DNA of 57,083 bases from Treponema sp. GTDB lineage: Bacteria > Spirochaetota > Spirochaetia > Treponematales > Breznakiellaceae. A program made the position numbers and the translations under genes. The stretch is from positions 1 to 57,083 of the forward strand of contig JAISMJ010000056.1 of assembly GCA_031276815.1 (NCBI GenBank). Reading direction: 5' to 3'. Shown one piece after another: positions 8,835 to 17,604 of this stretch. The notes under the pieces were generated by a model. It did not search any database. It was not told where the DNA came from and saw only the letters and a list, made by a program, of their open reading frames with translations. Each line of letters begins with the position of its first letter. Position 1 is the first letter of the stretch.

Positions 8835-8950
8835 GCGGGCGGGTGTCTGCCGCCCGAGCGGGCGGGTATCAGCCGCCCGTCCATGTGTTAGACGCGCACT
8901 AACGCGGGCGGGTGTCTGCCGCCCGTCCATGTGTTAGACACACGCCAGCC
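8835..8950. repeat. Degenerate GC-rich continuation of the 23-bp array
   Basis: Copies of a GCGGGCGGGTGTCTGCCGCC-like unit keep the 23-base period and carry a different dyad (GGGCGG ... CCGCCC), mixed with three decayed GTGTTAG units. It looks like an edge where one unit type replaces another. Confidence 0.6.
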
Positions 8951-8984
8951 CACAGGGAGGAATACCAACCGCACACGCTGCCCC

Positions 8985-9145
8985 GCTAATGTAATGAAGG
9001 TTCACGCTAGCAAGAAGTGAATGTTCACTATAGCAAAGAGTTAATGTTCATTATAGCAAGAATTAAGGGTTCGCTTTAACAAGGAATGAAGGCTCATTTT
9101 AGCAAGGAATGAAGGTTTTCTCTAGCAAGAATTAAGGGTTCGCTC
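8985..9145. repeat. Array of seven tandem 23-bp units, second family
   Basis: Units begin TAGCAAGAA/GGAATGAAGG and run in exact 23-base phase from 8985. The best copy contains GTGAATGTTCAC, a dyad with five-base arms around TG. Sequence is unrelated to the array just before it, although period and layout are the same. Confidence 0.8.
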
Positions 9146-9161
9146 CAATACGCAAGAATTG

Positions 9162-9185
9162 TGCAAGGGGGCTTGCCCCCTTGCA
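9162..9185. terminator. Strong GC hairpin downstream of the SUMF1 gene
   Basis: TGCAAGGGGGC, TT, GCCCCCTTGCA: eleven perfect base pairs with a two-base centre. It lies about 160 bases past the stop of the minus-strand SUMF1 gene. There is no clear U-run, so it could be a transcript-end stabiliser rather than a terminator. Confidence 0.4.
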
Positions 9186-9225
9186 TCCCCCCTAACAGCG
9201 GGAGGAAACCCGCGACCTTCACGCC

Positions 9226-9343
9226 CCGCGAAGTTCGGGCGGGGCGTATCCCTTCCGTCCTTGCGGCGCGTCTTCGGCGGCGCTTAACGCGCCACCGCAA
9301 CGCCCCGCCAGATTACAGGATGCGCCTCGCCCGAACTTCGCGG
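9226..9343. repeat. 16-bp inverted repeat beside the SUMF1 gene stop
   Basis: CCGCGAAGTTCGGGCG (9226-9241) is perfectly inverted at 9328-9343, ending three bases from the stop codon of the minus-strand gene. The 86-base interval has further GC dyads. It may fold into one large 3' structure of that mRNA. Confidence 0.6.
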
Positions 9344-9346
9344 AAT

Positions 9347-11765
9347 TCAGGGGCGCACCACCCGGAACCCCAGATTGCTGTACCGATCCTTCGGGGTGCT
9401 GCCGTACCGAAGAGCAGAGCGCACAACCTGTGCATCGTTGCTCCAACTCCCCCCACGTAGTACGCGGTTGATGCCCAACTCGGCGCCCAACGGATCAGTT
9501 ACGGCAGCGATCCCATAATACAAACTGTTATACCAGTCCCAGCACCACTCCCACACGTTCCCGCTCATGTCATATATTCCCAGACTATTCGCTCGTTTCG
9601 TCCCTACTGAATGCGTACTGTACTCGCTATTGTCAAAATACCACGCGACCGTGTCCGCGCTGTTACTCCCCGAATACGTATACTCACGCGGGTCCTTTCC
9701 CCCGCCGCGAGCCGCCCACTCCCATTCAGCCTCGGTCGGCAGCCGGTACCCGCTCGCATTGAAGTTGCACTGTATCGCGTTCCCGCTCCCGCTGTATGCG
9801 GGCGTCAATCCTTCCTTCACGCTCCGCCAGTTGCAGTACTCTATCGCCTCCTGCCAGCTCACACAGTACATGGGGTAACTGTCTCCCGTACCGCGTGTGG
9901 GAGAACCGCTATTCCACGCCGCAGCCCATTGCTGCGCTATGGTCGTCCCCATCACGTCCCGCCATTCCTTTTGCGTTACCTCATACACGCTCATATAAAA
10001 CGGCTTGCTTATGGTGACGCGATGCACGGGCTTCTCATCGTCATACCCGTCATTGCTCCCCATCATAAACGTCCCCGCGGGCACAAGCGCCATCCCCGCG
10101 GGCGCCGTCCGAACCGCGGGCGCCGCGGGAACCACAACCGGCGCGGGAGCAGGCGCGGGAGCCTGAGCCGCGGCGGCGAGGTCTGTCCGTTGAGCGGACA
10201 CCACGCGCAAGCCCAGAACGTAGCTCCGATCCGAGGGAGTGTTGAAGCCACGGTCGGCAGAGCGAACGTACTGCATATCGCTGTTCCAACACCCCCCGCG
10301 TAGCACGCGGTAGCTGCCCGAAGCGGCGCCCAACGGATCAGTCACGGCAGAATTCCCATACGAACCTTTCCAGTCCCAGCACCACTCATACACGTTCCCG
10401 CTCATGTCGTACAGCCCAAGACTGTTCGCCCGTTTCGTCCCCACACTATGCGTACTGCCCCCGCTATTGCTACCGTACCACGCGACCGTGTCCGCGCTAT
10501 TGCTTCCGGAATACGTATACTCTAGCGGGTCCTTCCCCCCGCCCCGAGCCGCCCACTCCCATTCGGCTTCGGTCGGCAGCCGGTACCCGCTCGCGTTGAA
10601 GTTGCACTGTATCGCGTTCCCGCTCCCGCTGTATGCGGGCGTCAGCCCTTCCTTCACGCTCCGCTTGTTGCAGTACTCTATAGCATCATACCAGCTCACG
10701 TTCTCCACAGGCAGGTTGTCGCCCTTAAAGTAACTCGGATTGTTCCCCATCACCTCCCGCCATTCCTTTTGCGTGATCTCATACACGCTCATATAAAACG
10801 GCTTGCTTATGGTGACGCGATGCACGGGCTTCTCATCACTATCCCCCTCATTACTCCCCATCATAAACGTCCCCGCGGGCACAAGCGCCATCCCCGCCGG
10901 CGCCGCCCGTACCGCGGGAGCCGCGGGAACCACAACCGGCGCGGGAGCCGGAGCCGCGGGCGCGGGAGCCACAACCGGCGCGGGAGCGGAAACCGCGGCG
11001 GCGAGGTCTGTCCGTTGAGCGGACACCACGCGCAAGCCCAGATAGTTGCCCCGATTCGTAGGAGTGTCGTAGCTACGGTTGGCAGAGCGCACGCTCTGCA
11101 TAAAGTTGCCCCAACCCCCCCGCGCTTCACGCGGTTGCTGCCCGAAGCGGCGCCCAAAGGATCAGTTACGGCAGAATTCCCATACGAACCATACCAGTCC
11201 CAGCACCACTCCCACACGTTCCCGCTCATGTCGTACAGCCCAAGACTGTTCGCCTTCTTCGTCCCCACACTATGCGTACTGCTCCCGCTATTATCAGAAT
11301 ACCACGCGACCGAATCCGCGCTATTGCTCCCCGAATACGTATACTCAAGCGGGTCCTTCCCCCCGCCGCGCGCAGCCCACTCCCATTCAGCCTCAGTCGG
11401 CAGCCGGTACCCGCTCGCGTTGAAGTTGCATTGTATCGCGTTCTCGCTCCCGCTGTATGCGGGCGTCAATCCTTCCTTCACGCTCCGCCGGTTGCAGTAC
11501 TCTATCGCCTCCTGCCAGCTCACGTAATACATCGGGTAACTATCCCCTTCCCCAGCCAACGACCAGCTTGTATTCGCCATATCCCGCTGCTGCGCTATGG
11601 TCGTCCCCATCACTTCACGCCATTCCTTTTGCGTCACCTCATACACGCTCATATAAAACGGCTTGCTTATCGTTACGCGATGCACAGGCTTCTCATTATC
11701 ATACCCGTCATTGCTCCCCATCATAAACGTCCCCGCAGGCACAAGCGCCATCCCCGCGGGCGCCG
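9347..11765 (-). repeat. Three direct repeats of about 740 bp encoding SUMF1 domains
   Basis: Copies lie at about 11765-11025, 10905-10175 and 10105-9347. Long stretches are nearly identical at the DNA level, for example around the codons for KPFYMSVYE and SGYRLPTEAEWEWAARGG. Such copies can recombine and change domain number. Confidence 0.8.
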
Positions 11766-12903
11766 TCCGAACCGCGGGAGCCGCGCGCCGCTCTTCTTCC
11801 GCTCTCGCCGCCGCCGCTTGTTGCGCCGCAATCCGTTCCCGCTCCGCTTTCGCCGCGGCTACGCGCCGCTCTTCTTCCGCTTTCGCCGCCGCCGCGCGGC
11901 GTTCTTGTTCCGCTTTCGCCGCTTCCGCATCGCGCCGCGCCTGTTCCCGCTGCGCCAGCACATGCTCTTGTCCGGTCAGCTTCAACGCCAGCTCTTCCAT
12001 TGCCCTCATGCCGTCATCAAGGTTCCGGTAATCCACCGAGTCCCCGTCTTCCTGTATGCCCGTCTCAAGGTTTATGACCGCCGCGTTGAACTTGTTGATG
12101 CTGCCCAGCTTGCGGGCGCTTACGGACAGCACAAGGCGCGGGTTCGTCCCTTTCCCTATCACGGGCAAGTATTCATCGGCAGTGTCCCCGCCGAACTGAA
12201 CGCCGTATTCCTCTTGTACTTGCTCAAGGCTTTTTGTGCGCGGATACACCGCGTACGTGCCGCTCCGCACAAGGTGTACCGCCAGTATCTGCGCGAGTAA
12301 GTCCGTCTCACGGTTGCTCGCCCCGCCAGACCACTGCACCGGAGGAACCGCAAGCAGGGGAAGGTTCGCGGCGTCTCTCTTGACCGCCGCGGCGATAGCC
12401 CGCGCGATAGACGGCAGCTTGCCCCCTATCTCTTCGATAGTGGTATAGGTCTGAATGTCTCCGGCTATCTGTCGCAGGTCTTCCGTGTGCAGTATGGCGA
12501 TAACCACGAGGTTATGCGAGCCTAAATTGGTAATCGCTCCGGCGACAACGTATTTCGCGCCGAGCTGCTTGCCAAGCGCGGCTATGGTGTCGGGGTCGGT
12601 CATGCCGGACGCCATTTGAAACCCCTGCTCGCCGCGTATCGCGCGGTTGATGGACGTGCGCGGTATGGGGCGGAAGATGTTGGTCAGATCCGGCTCAAAC
12701 GAGAAGAGTTCCGCGATGGTCTCGCCCTCGTCCCCCTGCCCGCCGGTGAAGGGCAGTATCGCCAGCGTAGGCTTCTCCGTTTGCGCGGGCATGGGCGCCG
12801 CCGCCGTCAGCGCAAACAGCAGTATAAGCAGGGGAACGCGCATACCGCATAGACTGCGTATACGCGACAAGGTTGATGATAGAGAGAAGGCTGCTTTGTG
12901 CAT
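9347..12903 (-). CDS. Exported protein with three SUMF1/FGE-like domains, frameshifted in a poly-G tract
   Basis: Read from the ATG at 12903 (AAAGGAG upstream) the frame first gives a signal peptide ending PMPAQ, then a globular region of about 270 residues starting KPTLAILPFTGG that resembles TolB-N/CsgG-like folds. An Ala/Glu/Arg coiled coil and the first SUMF1 domain follow (GMALVPAGTFMMGSN ... YRLPTEAEWEWAARGG ... DMSGNVWEWCWDW). At 11115-11121 the coding strand has seven G. One more G would restore the domain end (RGG-W-GNFMQSVRSANRS) and join two further SUMF1 domains with Ala/Pro linkers, ending in SNLGFRVVRP at 9347, for about 1185 residues. SUMF1 folds include formylglycine-generating enzymes, but many bacterial members are binding domains; the usual active cysteine pair is not obvious. 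As sequenced, the protein ends with about 80 out-of-frame residues. Confidence 0.8.
11115..11121 (-). other. Poly-G tract (seven G) at the frameshift point
   Basis: The coding strand reads CGC, seven G, TTGGGG. The equivalent points in the other two domains read CGT/CGC GGG GGG AGT/TGT TGG. Eight G here would read Arg-Gly-Gly-Gly-Trp and keep the frame. Confidence 0.75.
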
Positions 12904-12923
12904 GATGGTCTCCTTTTATGAAT

Positions 12924-12984
12924 GATACGTATCGTTCCGCATGGGAACGGGTACCATACTACCAGAGTCCGGCGTACGTTGCAA
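12924..12984 (-). promoter_or_regulatory. Promoter and leader palindrome of the SUMF1 gene
   Basis: On the minus strand TTGCAA (12979-12984), 17 bases, TAGTAT (12956-12961). Between the expected start and the ribosome site lies the perfect palindrome GATACGTATC (12924-12933), a candidate regulator site. Confidence 0.55.
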
Positions 12985-13063
12985 GGCGGCGCCGCGCCGT
13001 ACGAATGAGCGCGGAGGGGCAAGGGCGGGGATAGCGGGAACCGTTTCGTCTACCGCGTGGCTT

Positions 13064-13092
13064 TTGCCTTTTTGCTGAAGATTGCGTATATT
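13064..13092 (+). promoter_or_regulatory. Promoter giving a leaderless mRNA (TSCPD gene)
   Basis: TTGCCT (13064-13069), 17 bases, TATATT (13087-13092). Six bases separate it from the ATG at 13099. No Shine-Dalgarno. Confidence 0.6.
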
Positions 13093-13098
13093 ATACCC

Positions 13099-13347
13099 AT
13101 GTTTGACTATAAGACTCGTGGAACATGTTCCACAACCATACATTTTGATATACGGGACAATAAGCTGTACAACGTCTCATTCGAGAACGGGTGCAACGGC
13201 AACCTCAAGGGCATCGCAACGCTGATTGAGGGCATGAACGCGGAAGACGTTGTGCGGAAACTTAAAGGCACGCTCTGCGGGTTCAGGAATACGTCCTGCC
13301 CCGATCAGCTGGCGCGGGCTGTAGAATCGGCATTACAGAACCGGTAA
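13099..13347 (+). CDS. Small TSCPD-domain protein (TIGR03905 type)
   Basis: 82 residues from the ATG at 13099, selected because a full promoter ends six bases before it. It has the motif pattern of the stand-alone TSCPD family: KTRGTCSTTIHFDI, FENGCNGNLKGIATLIEGM and LCGFRNTSCPDQLARAV. The related domain sits at the C-terminus of adenosylcobalamin-dependent ribonucleotide reductases, where its cysteines may bind metal. Function of the free-standing form is not established. Its last 65 bases overlap, tail to tail, the end of the diacylglycerol-kinase-like gene. Confidence 0.85.
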   Translation: MFDYKTRGTCSTTIHFDIRDNKLYNVSFENGCNGNLKGIATLIEGMNAEDVVRKLKGTLCGFRNTSCPDQLARAVESALQNR

Positions 13348-14377
13348 GCGCTATGCGGCACGGAAAGTCCTCCGGAGTCAGCAGAACGGTCTCGCCGTCC
13401 ATTTGCGCCAGAATGGGGTGTTCGCCCCGGAACTCTACGCAAGACGCGGTAAACAGTACCGTTTCCGGCTTGTCTATGTGGGTGCCGTACGTAAACATGT
13501 CCTTGAGCATGAGCTTCCTGAACACGGACATTTGCCGGACTATGCACACGTTGCGGTCATCCGGCAATATGCGCTTCTGCGAGCCGTAGGTGCGGCGTCC
13601 GCTCACGCCAACCGCCATGAGAAGGGTCGTCTCCGTCATGGAGCGTATCTCCGCGCCGTGTTCGTCAAACGCCGTAATATCCATGCGCCCCACCGTGTAG
13701 ATTCTATCGTATAACAGCGCGGCAATGTCTACCCAGAGTTTGTAAGAATCGCCCGGCAGCTTGTCCTTCATCTTGTTGGTGTTATGCGTAACAAACGCGT
13801 CAAGCCCCACAGACAGAATGTTGAACGCGAGAAACGGTCCCCTGTTCCGGCAGTCGAGCCGCAGCGCGGGCGTACGGGTTATGATTGAAGGCGTGATGAT
13901 ACGGTCAAGCGCCGCGCCGAGTTCCTGCGCGTCCGCGCCGTCGTTGCCCGTGCCCATGGGAAGGCGCAGCACCGCGCAGCGGGCGCGGATGGATTCGTCC
14001 GCGCAGAACAGCGCGGTCAGGGCTTCGCGGCTTGTGCCGTCCCCGCCTGCCGTAATGATAAGATGAAACGCGCTGTCCCGCGCCATCGCCGCAATGAGGT
14101 CTTCGGTAAACCGCTTCGCGTGTCCCGCCGCGCCGGTAAGCAACGCGCCCGCATATGAAGGCGCCGCGTCCGTATGCGGCGGGTTTGTCTTGGCTTTCGC
14201 TACCGCGGCGGCAAGCCCCGCGGCGTGTTTCTTCCACCGCGATGGTATGGTAAACCCGCCGGCTTTCGGATTCGCAATAATAGTCCAGCGGAATGGCGCG
14301 TCTTTGGCGAGCGCGGTATGCCTGCAAACCTCCGCAATGCCCGCGCTGAAAATAGCAATGGTCTTGGTTCCGTTCAT
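13283..14377 (-). CDS. Diacylglycerol kinase/sphingosine kinase-family protein
   Basis: 364 residues from the ATG at 14377. The nucleotide motif IITAGGDGTSREAL and RLPMGTGNDGA are the hallmarks of the DAGK catalytic domain; WTIIANPKAGG is the conserved start. It probably phosphorylates a lipid such as diacylglycerol at the membrane inner face. The ATG lies seven bases after a -10 box and lacks a Shine-Dalgarno. An upstream TTG at 14413 is the -35 box. The 3' end overlaps the opposite TSCPD gene. Confidence 0.85.
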   Translation of the reverse strand: MNGTKTIAIFSAGIAEVCRHTALAKDAPFRWTIIANPKAGGFTIPSRWKKHAAGLAAAVAKAKTNPPHTDAAPSYAGALLTGAAGHAKRFTEDLIAAMARDSAFHLIITAGGDGTSREALTALFCADESIRARCAVLRLPMGTGNDGADAQELGAALDRIITPSIITRTPALRLDCRNRGPFLAFNILSVGLDAFVTHNTNKMKDKLPGDSYKLWVDIAALLYDRIYTVGRMDITAFDEHGAEIRSMTETTLLMAVGVSGRRTYGSQKRILPDDRNVCIVRQMSVFRKLMLKDMFTYGTHIDKPETVLFTASCVEFRGEHPILAQMDGETVLLTPEDFPCRIALTGSVMPILQPAPADRGRTYS

Positions 14378-14384
14378 AGTTTTT

Positions 14385-14413
14385 ATCATAGCACGAATAC
14401 GGACGTTTGGCAA
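14385..14413 (-). promoter_or_regulatory. Promoter giving a leaderless mRNA (DAGK gene)
   Basis: Minus strand TTGCCA (14408-14413), 17 bases, TATGAT (14385-14390), then seven bases to the ATG at 14377. Confidence 0.65.
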
Positions 14414-14485
14414 AGATGTTTTTGCCTTTTGCTATGCCCATAAACGCGGGCATGGCGCGGCGGTTCCCGTGCGCTTACGCCTCGC

Positions 14486-14515
14486 TTGTTTTTCTTGCGC
14501 CGTATAGTTTATAAT
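14486..14515 (+). promoter_or_regulatory. Promoter of the BMP lipoprotein gene
   Basis: TTGTTT (14486-14491), 18 bases, TATAAT (14510-14515); a normal leader of about 24 bases carries AGGAGG before the ATG at 14546. Confidence 0.55.
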
Positions 14516-14545
14516 GCGGTATATCATTCTTTTTAGGAGGATTTA

Positions 14546-15658
14546 ATGAGAAAGACGCTTTTGCAAAGCATCATAGTTGCGCTTACAGTAAGTCTTTTGT
14601 TGGGTGTGTCCTGTTCAAAGAAACAAGCCCCATCGGCATCGTCTGGAGAACAGCTCACGGTACGGCTTTTAACCGATGCGACCGGTATTGATGACAAATC
14701 ATTCAACGCGGCTGCATGGCGCGGCATGTTGCAGTTCTATGGCGATACATGGAACTTAACGTCAAACCGCGGAACCCTTTACGAAGTGGTGTCAGCCACA
14801 ACGCAGGATCAGTATATACCGGTTATGAGGCAGGCTACGGACGAACAGTACGATTTGATCATCGCAACCGGCTTTACCTTTGCGGATGCGCTTGGGGAAG
14901 TCGCCGCCGGCGCGCCGGATCAGAATTATCTCATTGTAGATGTTGATTGGATCGATCTGCCTAATGTGTTGAATGCGGTGTTTGCGGAGCATGAAGGCTC
15001 GTATCTGGTTGGCGTTGCCGCCGCCCTTAAAGCGCAAGCCGACGGCATTACGGGTCCCCGCTTCGGATTCATAGGCGGCATCGCAAGCCCTACGATTGCT
15101 AAATTTGAGATCGGGTATATTCAGGGTGTTCTCTCGGTACTGCCTCACGCGCAATTTGTGGAGTACTACGCGGGCGATTGGGGACGTCCCGATCTTGCAA
15201 AAACGCAGGCGAAGAACTGGTACGATTCCGGCGTCTATGCGATCTACTCGGCGGCGGGCGGGACCGGCAACGGCACCATCGCGCAGGCAAAGGAATACCG
15301 GCTGCAGGGCAAAAACGTATGGGCAATCGGCGTTGATTCCGATCAGTATGAAGAAGGGCTGTACACCAATACGGATTCCGCAGTGCTTACCTCTATGATA
15401 AAACGGGTCGAATCGTCCGTGCTGTACGCGCTTAACGCTGTAAAAAATGGTACGTTCAAGGGCGAAGTTATAACGCTTGACCTGAAAGCTGACGGCGTAG
15501 GCTTTGCCGTTACCAATACCAAGGCGCTTCCCAAAGATATCATAGACCGGATCGATGAGGAAAAGGCGAAGATTATCGCCGGTACGATACAAGTCGCGGC
15601 TACGCTTGAAGAAGCGCGGGCAACGCCGAATTTTCCGGCTGATATTAAAGCCCAGTAA
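14546..15658 (+). CDS. BMP-family nucleoside-binding lipoprotein (PnrA/TmpC-like)
   Basis: 370 residues with a signal peptide and lipobox LLGVSC, so lipid-anchored at the cell surface or periplasm. LLTDATGIDDKSFNAAAWRG is the conserved BMP start; VGVAAALKAQ and GFIGGIASPTIAKFEIGYIQG follow. In Treponema pallidum the homologue (TmpC/PnrA) binds purine nucleosides. AGGAGG gives a strong start. The next gene is a matching ABC ATPase 259 bases downstream. The two permeases normally found with them are absent here. Confidence 0.92.
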   Translation: MRKTLLQSIIVALTVSLLLGVSCSKKQAPSASSGEQLTVRLLTDATGIDDKSFNAAAWRGMLQFYGDTWNLTSNRGTLYEVVSATTQDQYIPVMRQATDEQYDLIIATGFTFADALGEVAAGAPDQNYLIVDVDWIDLPNVLNAVFAEHEGSYLVGVAAALKAQADGITGPRFGFIGGIASPTIAKFEIGYIQGVLSVLPHAQFVEYYAGDWGRPDLAKTQAKNWYDSGVYAIYSAAGGTGNGTIAQAKEYRLQGKNVWAIGVDSDQYEEGLYTNTDSAVLTSMIKRVESSVLYALNAVKNGTFKGEVITLDLKADGVGFAVTNTKALPKDIIDRIDEEKAKIIAGTIQVAATLEEARATPNFPADIKAQ

Positions 15659-15665
15659 AAAAAGC

Positions 15666-15733
15666 GGGGTATGGACTCCCCCCCTTCCGGCGCGTTACGG
15701 CTTCGTCTATCGCGGAAGTCTGTTCCATACCCC
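15666..15733 (+). other. Long-range stem between the BMP gene and its ATPase
   Basis: GGGGTATGGA (15666-15675) pairs perfectly with TCCATACCCC (15724-15733). It begins eight bases after the BMP stop. Such a structure could protect the upstream message or reduce read-through, giving more binding protein than ATPase. Confidence 0.5.
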
Positions 15734-15917
15734 AACCTTCAAACCACACCTGCATGTGAAACGTATCAAACCGAATCTGGAACCTCCACATACGGCTATG
15801 CCGGCTTTACATGCGGGCGGGGCGGCGGTATACTTACGGTTAGAAACGCCGGAACCGGATGTGAAATGTCCCGTTCAGGCGCGGAACATGCGGTTTTGAA
15901 GCCATGAGGAGAAGCGT

Positions 15918-17435
15918 ATGCCTGCCCCCGCAATCGAAATGATCGCTATAACAAAGATTTTCCCCGGAATTATCGCAAATGATGCGGTGCGCTTGACGGT
16001 CTATGCCGGCGAAATCCACGCGCTGCTTGGAGAAAACGGCGCGGGAAAATCCGTGCTTATGTCTATTCTTTTCGGTCTGTGCCAGCCGGACGCCGGAACA
16101 ATTAAGATTCGGGGAACGGAAGTTACTATCAAGACGCCGAATGACGCCGCCGCGCTCAAAATCGGCATGGTACACCAGCACTTCAAGCTGGTACATAATT
16201 TTACCGTTACGGAAAACATCATACTTGGGATTGAAAGCCGCAGCGGATTCGGCAACCTTGACCTTAAAACTGCGGAAAAACGGGTTGCCGAACTTTCGGA
16301 ACGCTACGGGCTCGCGGTTGATCCGAAGGCGCGTATTGAGCATATCACTGTCGGTATGCAGCAGCGGGTGGAAATTCTCAAGATTTTGTACCGGAATGCG
16401 GATATTCTCATCTTCGATGAACCGACCGCGGTGCTTACCCCTCAAGAGATCGATGAACTCCTCGCTATTTTCCGCACCTTCAAAAGCGAAGGCAAGACCA
16501 TTGTGTTTATTACCCACAAGCTCAAAGAAATAAAAGCGGCGGCGGATCGCTGTACCGTGCTTCGGCGGGGGAAAACAATATGCACCGTCACTGTCGCCGA
16601 TACCGGTGAACAAGAGCTTGCCGAAAGCATGGTGGGCAGGGCGGTCAATTTCCGCATCGACAAGAAACCTTCCGTTCCGGGGGCAAAGATTCTCACGATT
16701 GAGAACCTTACGGTCATGGGCGGTACCGGCGTTCCTGCGGTACGGAACCTTTCTCTTGACGTTCACGCCGGAGAAATCGCCGGCATTGCGGGTATTGACG
16801 GCAACGGTCAATCGGAGCTGGTAGCCGCCATTGCCGGTCTTATGCCGGTAACATCAGGGCGTATCCTCTTAAACGGCAGGGATATTACGGGGGAACGTAT
16901 CCGCGCCCGCAACGAAAGCGGGTTGGGGCTGGTACCGGAAGATCGCCATAAACACGGGCTTGTACTTGATTTCCGCATTGATGAGAATTGTATCCTTAAA
17001 AACGTTAGGAGATTCCCCTATTCACGGTTCGGGTTTCTCCGGTTTCCCGCAATAACGTCCTATGCCGAAAGATTGATTGCCGAATTCGACATCCGCGCCG
17101 GAAACGGAGCGGCGACGCTTGCAAAATCTATGTCCGGCGGCAACCAGCAGAAGGTCGTCATCGCGCGGGAACTAGACTTTTCCCCGCGCCTCTTGATTGT
17201 GTCCCAGCCTACGCGCGGGCTTGACGTGGGCGCTATTGAGTACATACACACGCGCATCGTTGCCGAGCGCGATAAAGGGCGGGCGGTGCTGCTCGTGTCC
17301 TTTGAACTGGACGAAATACTCGCGCTGTGCGACCGCATCGCGGCAATCTCAAAAGGGACTATTACGGGCGTTGTGTCCGCGCAAGACGCCGATGAGCGGC
17401 GCATTGGGGCGATGATGGGCGGACTGACCGCATAG
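15918..17435 (+). CDS. ABC transporter ATP-binding protein, duplicated ATPase (nucleoside/BMP type)
   Basis: 505 residues with two ATPase halves. Half 1 has GENGAGKSVLM, VGMQQRVEILK in place of LSGGQ, and ILIFDEPTAVLTP. Half 2 has a modified P-loop GIDGNGQSEL and the signature MSGGNQQKVVIARELD. This is the RbsA/NupO layout in which only one site is canonical at its P-loop. It should energise uptake of the nucleosides caught by the BMP lipoprotein. AGGAGAAG lies before the ATG. No permease follows before the next, unrelated gene. Confidence 0.92.
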   Translation: MPAPAIEMIAITKIFPGIIANDAVRLTVYAGEIHALLGENGAGKSVLMSILFGLCQPDAGTIKIRGTEVTIKTPNDAAALKIGMVHQHFKLVHNFTVTENIILGIESRSGFGNLDLKTAEKRVAELSERYGLAVDPKARIEHITVGMQQRVEILKILYRNADILIFDEPTAVLTPQEIDELLAIFRTFKSEGKTIVFITHKLKEIKAAADRCTVLRRGKTICTVTVADTGEQELAESMVGRAVNFRIDKKPSVPGAKILTIENLTVMGGTGVPAVRNLSLDVHAGEIAGIAGIDGNGQSELVAAIAGLMPVTSGRILLNGRDITGERIRARNESGLGLVPEDRHKHGLVLDFRIDENCILKNVRRFPYSRFGFLRFPAITSYAERLIAEFDIRAGNGAATLAKSMSGGNQQKVVIARELDFSPRLLIVSQPTRGLDVGAIEYIHTRIVAERDKGRAVLLVSFELDEILALCDRIAAISKGTITGVVSAQDADERRIGAMMGGLTA

Positions 17436-17569
17436 CGCATCAGGGAAGGGCGGCGCACGGCGGCGTATATATCTTCTATAAAGTAAGCAGTTTTTCATTA
17501 CGTTATTATTCAGACATGGAATCAATAGGGAGCGTTTTCATGTGCATTACCGGTACGGGTTTTATACCC

Positions 17570-17598
17570 TTGCTTTTTTTTTAGTACCATGTTATTAT
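17570..17598 (+). promoter_or_regulatory. Promoter giving a leaderless mRNA (bactofilin)
   Basis: TTGCTT (17570-17575), 17 bases, TATTAT (17593-17598), then six bases to the ATG at 17605. No Shine-Dalgarno. Confidence 0.6.
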
Positions 17599-17604
17599 GT
17601 TTTC

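Larger units (their letters stand above)
7711..9346. other. 1.6-kb non-coding interval made of repeat arrays and hairpins
   Basis: I see no gene here. It holds 48 copies of a 23-bp unit (7732-8834), a GC-rich degenerate zone of the same period (8835-8950), seven copies of an unrelated 23-bp unit (8985-9145), and GC hairpins (9162-9185, 9226-9343). Open frames through this stretch arise from the repeats. Confidence 0.8.

Noticed and set aside
11272-12300. 342-residue plus-strand frame opposite the SUMF1 gene
   Set aside because: It is rich in Arg/Pro/His as expected from the antisense of a GC-rich gene; the minus-strand gene has signal peptide, domains and ribosome site.
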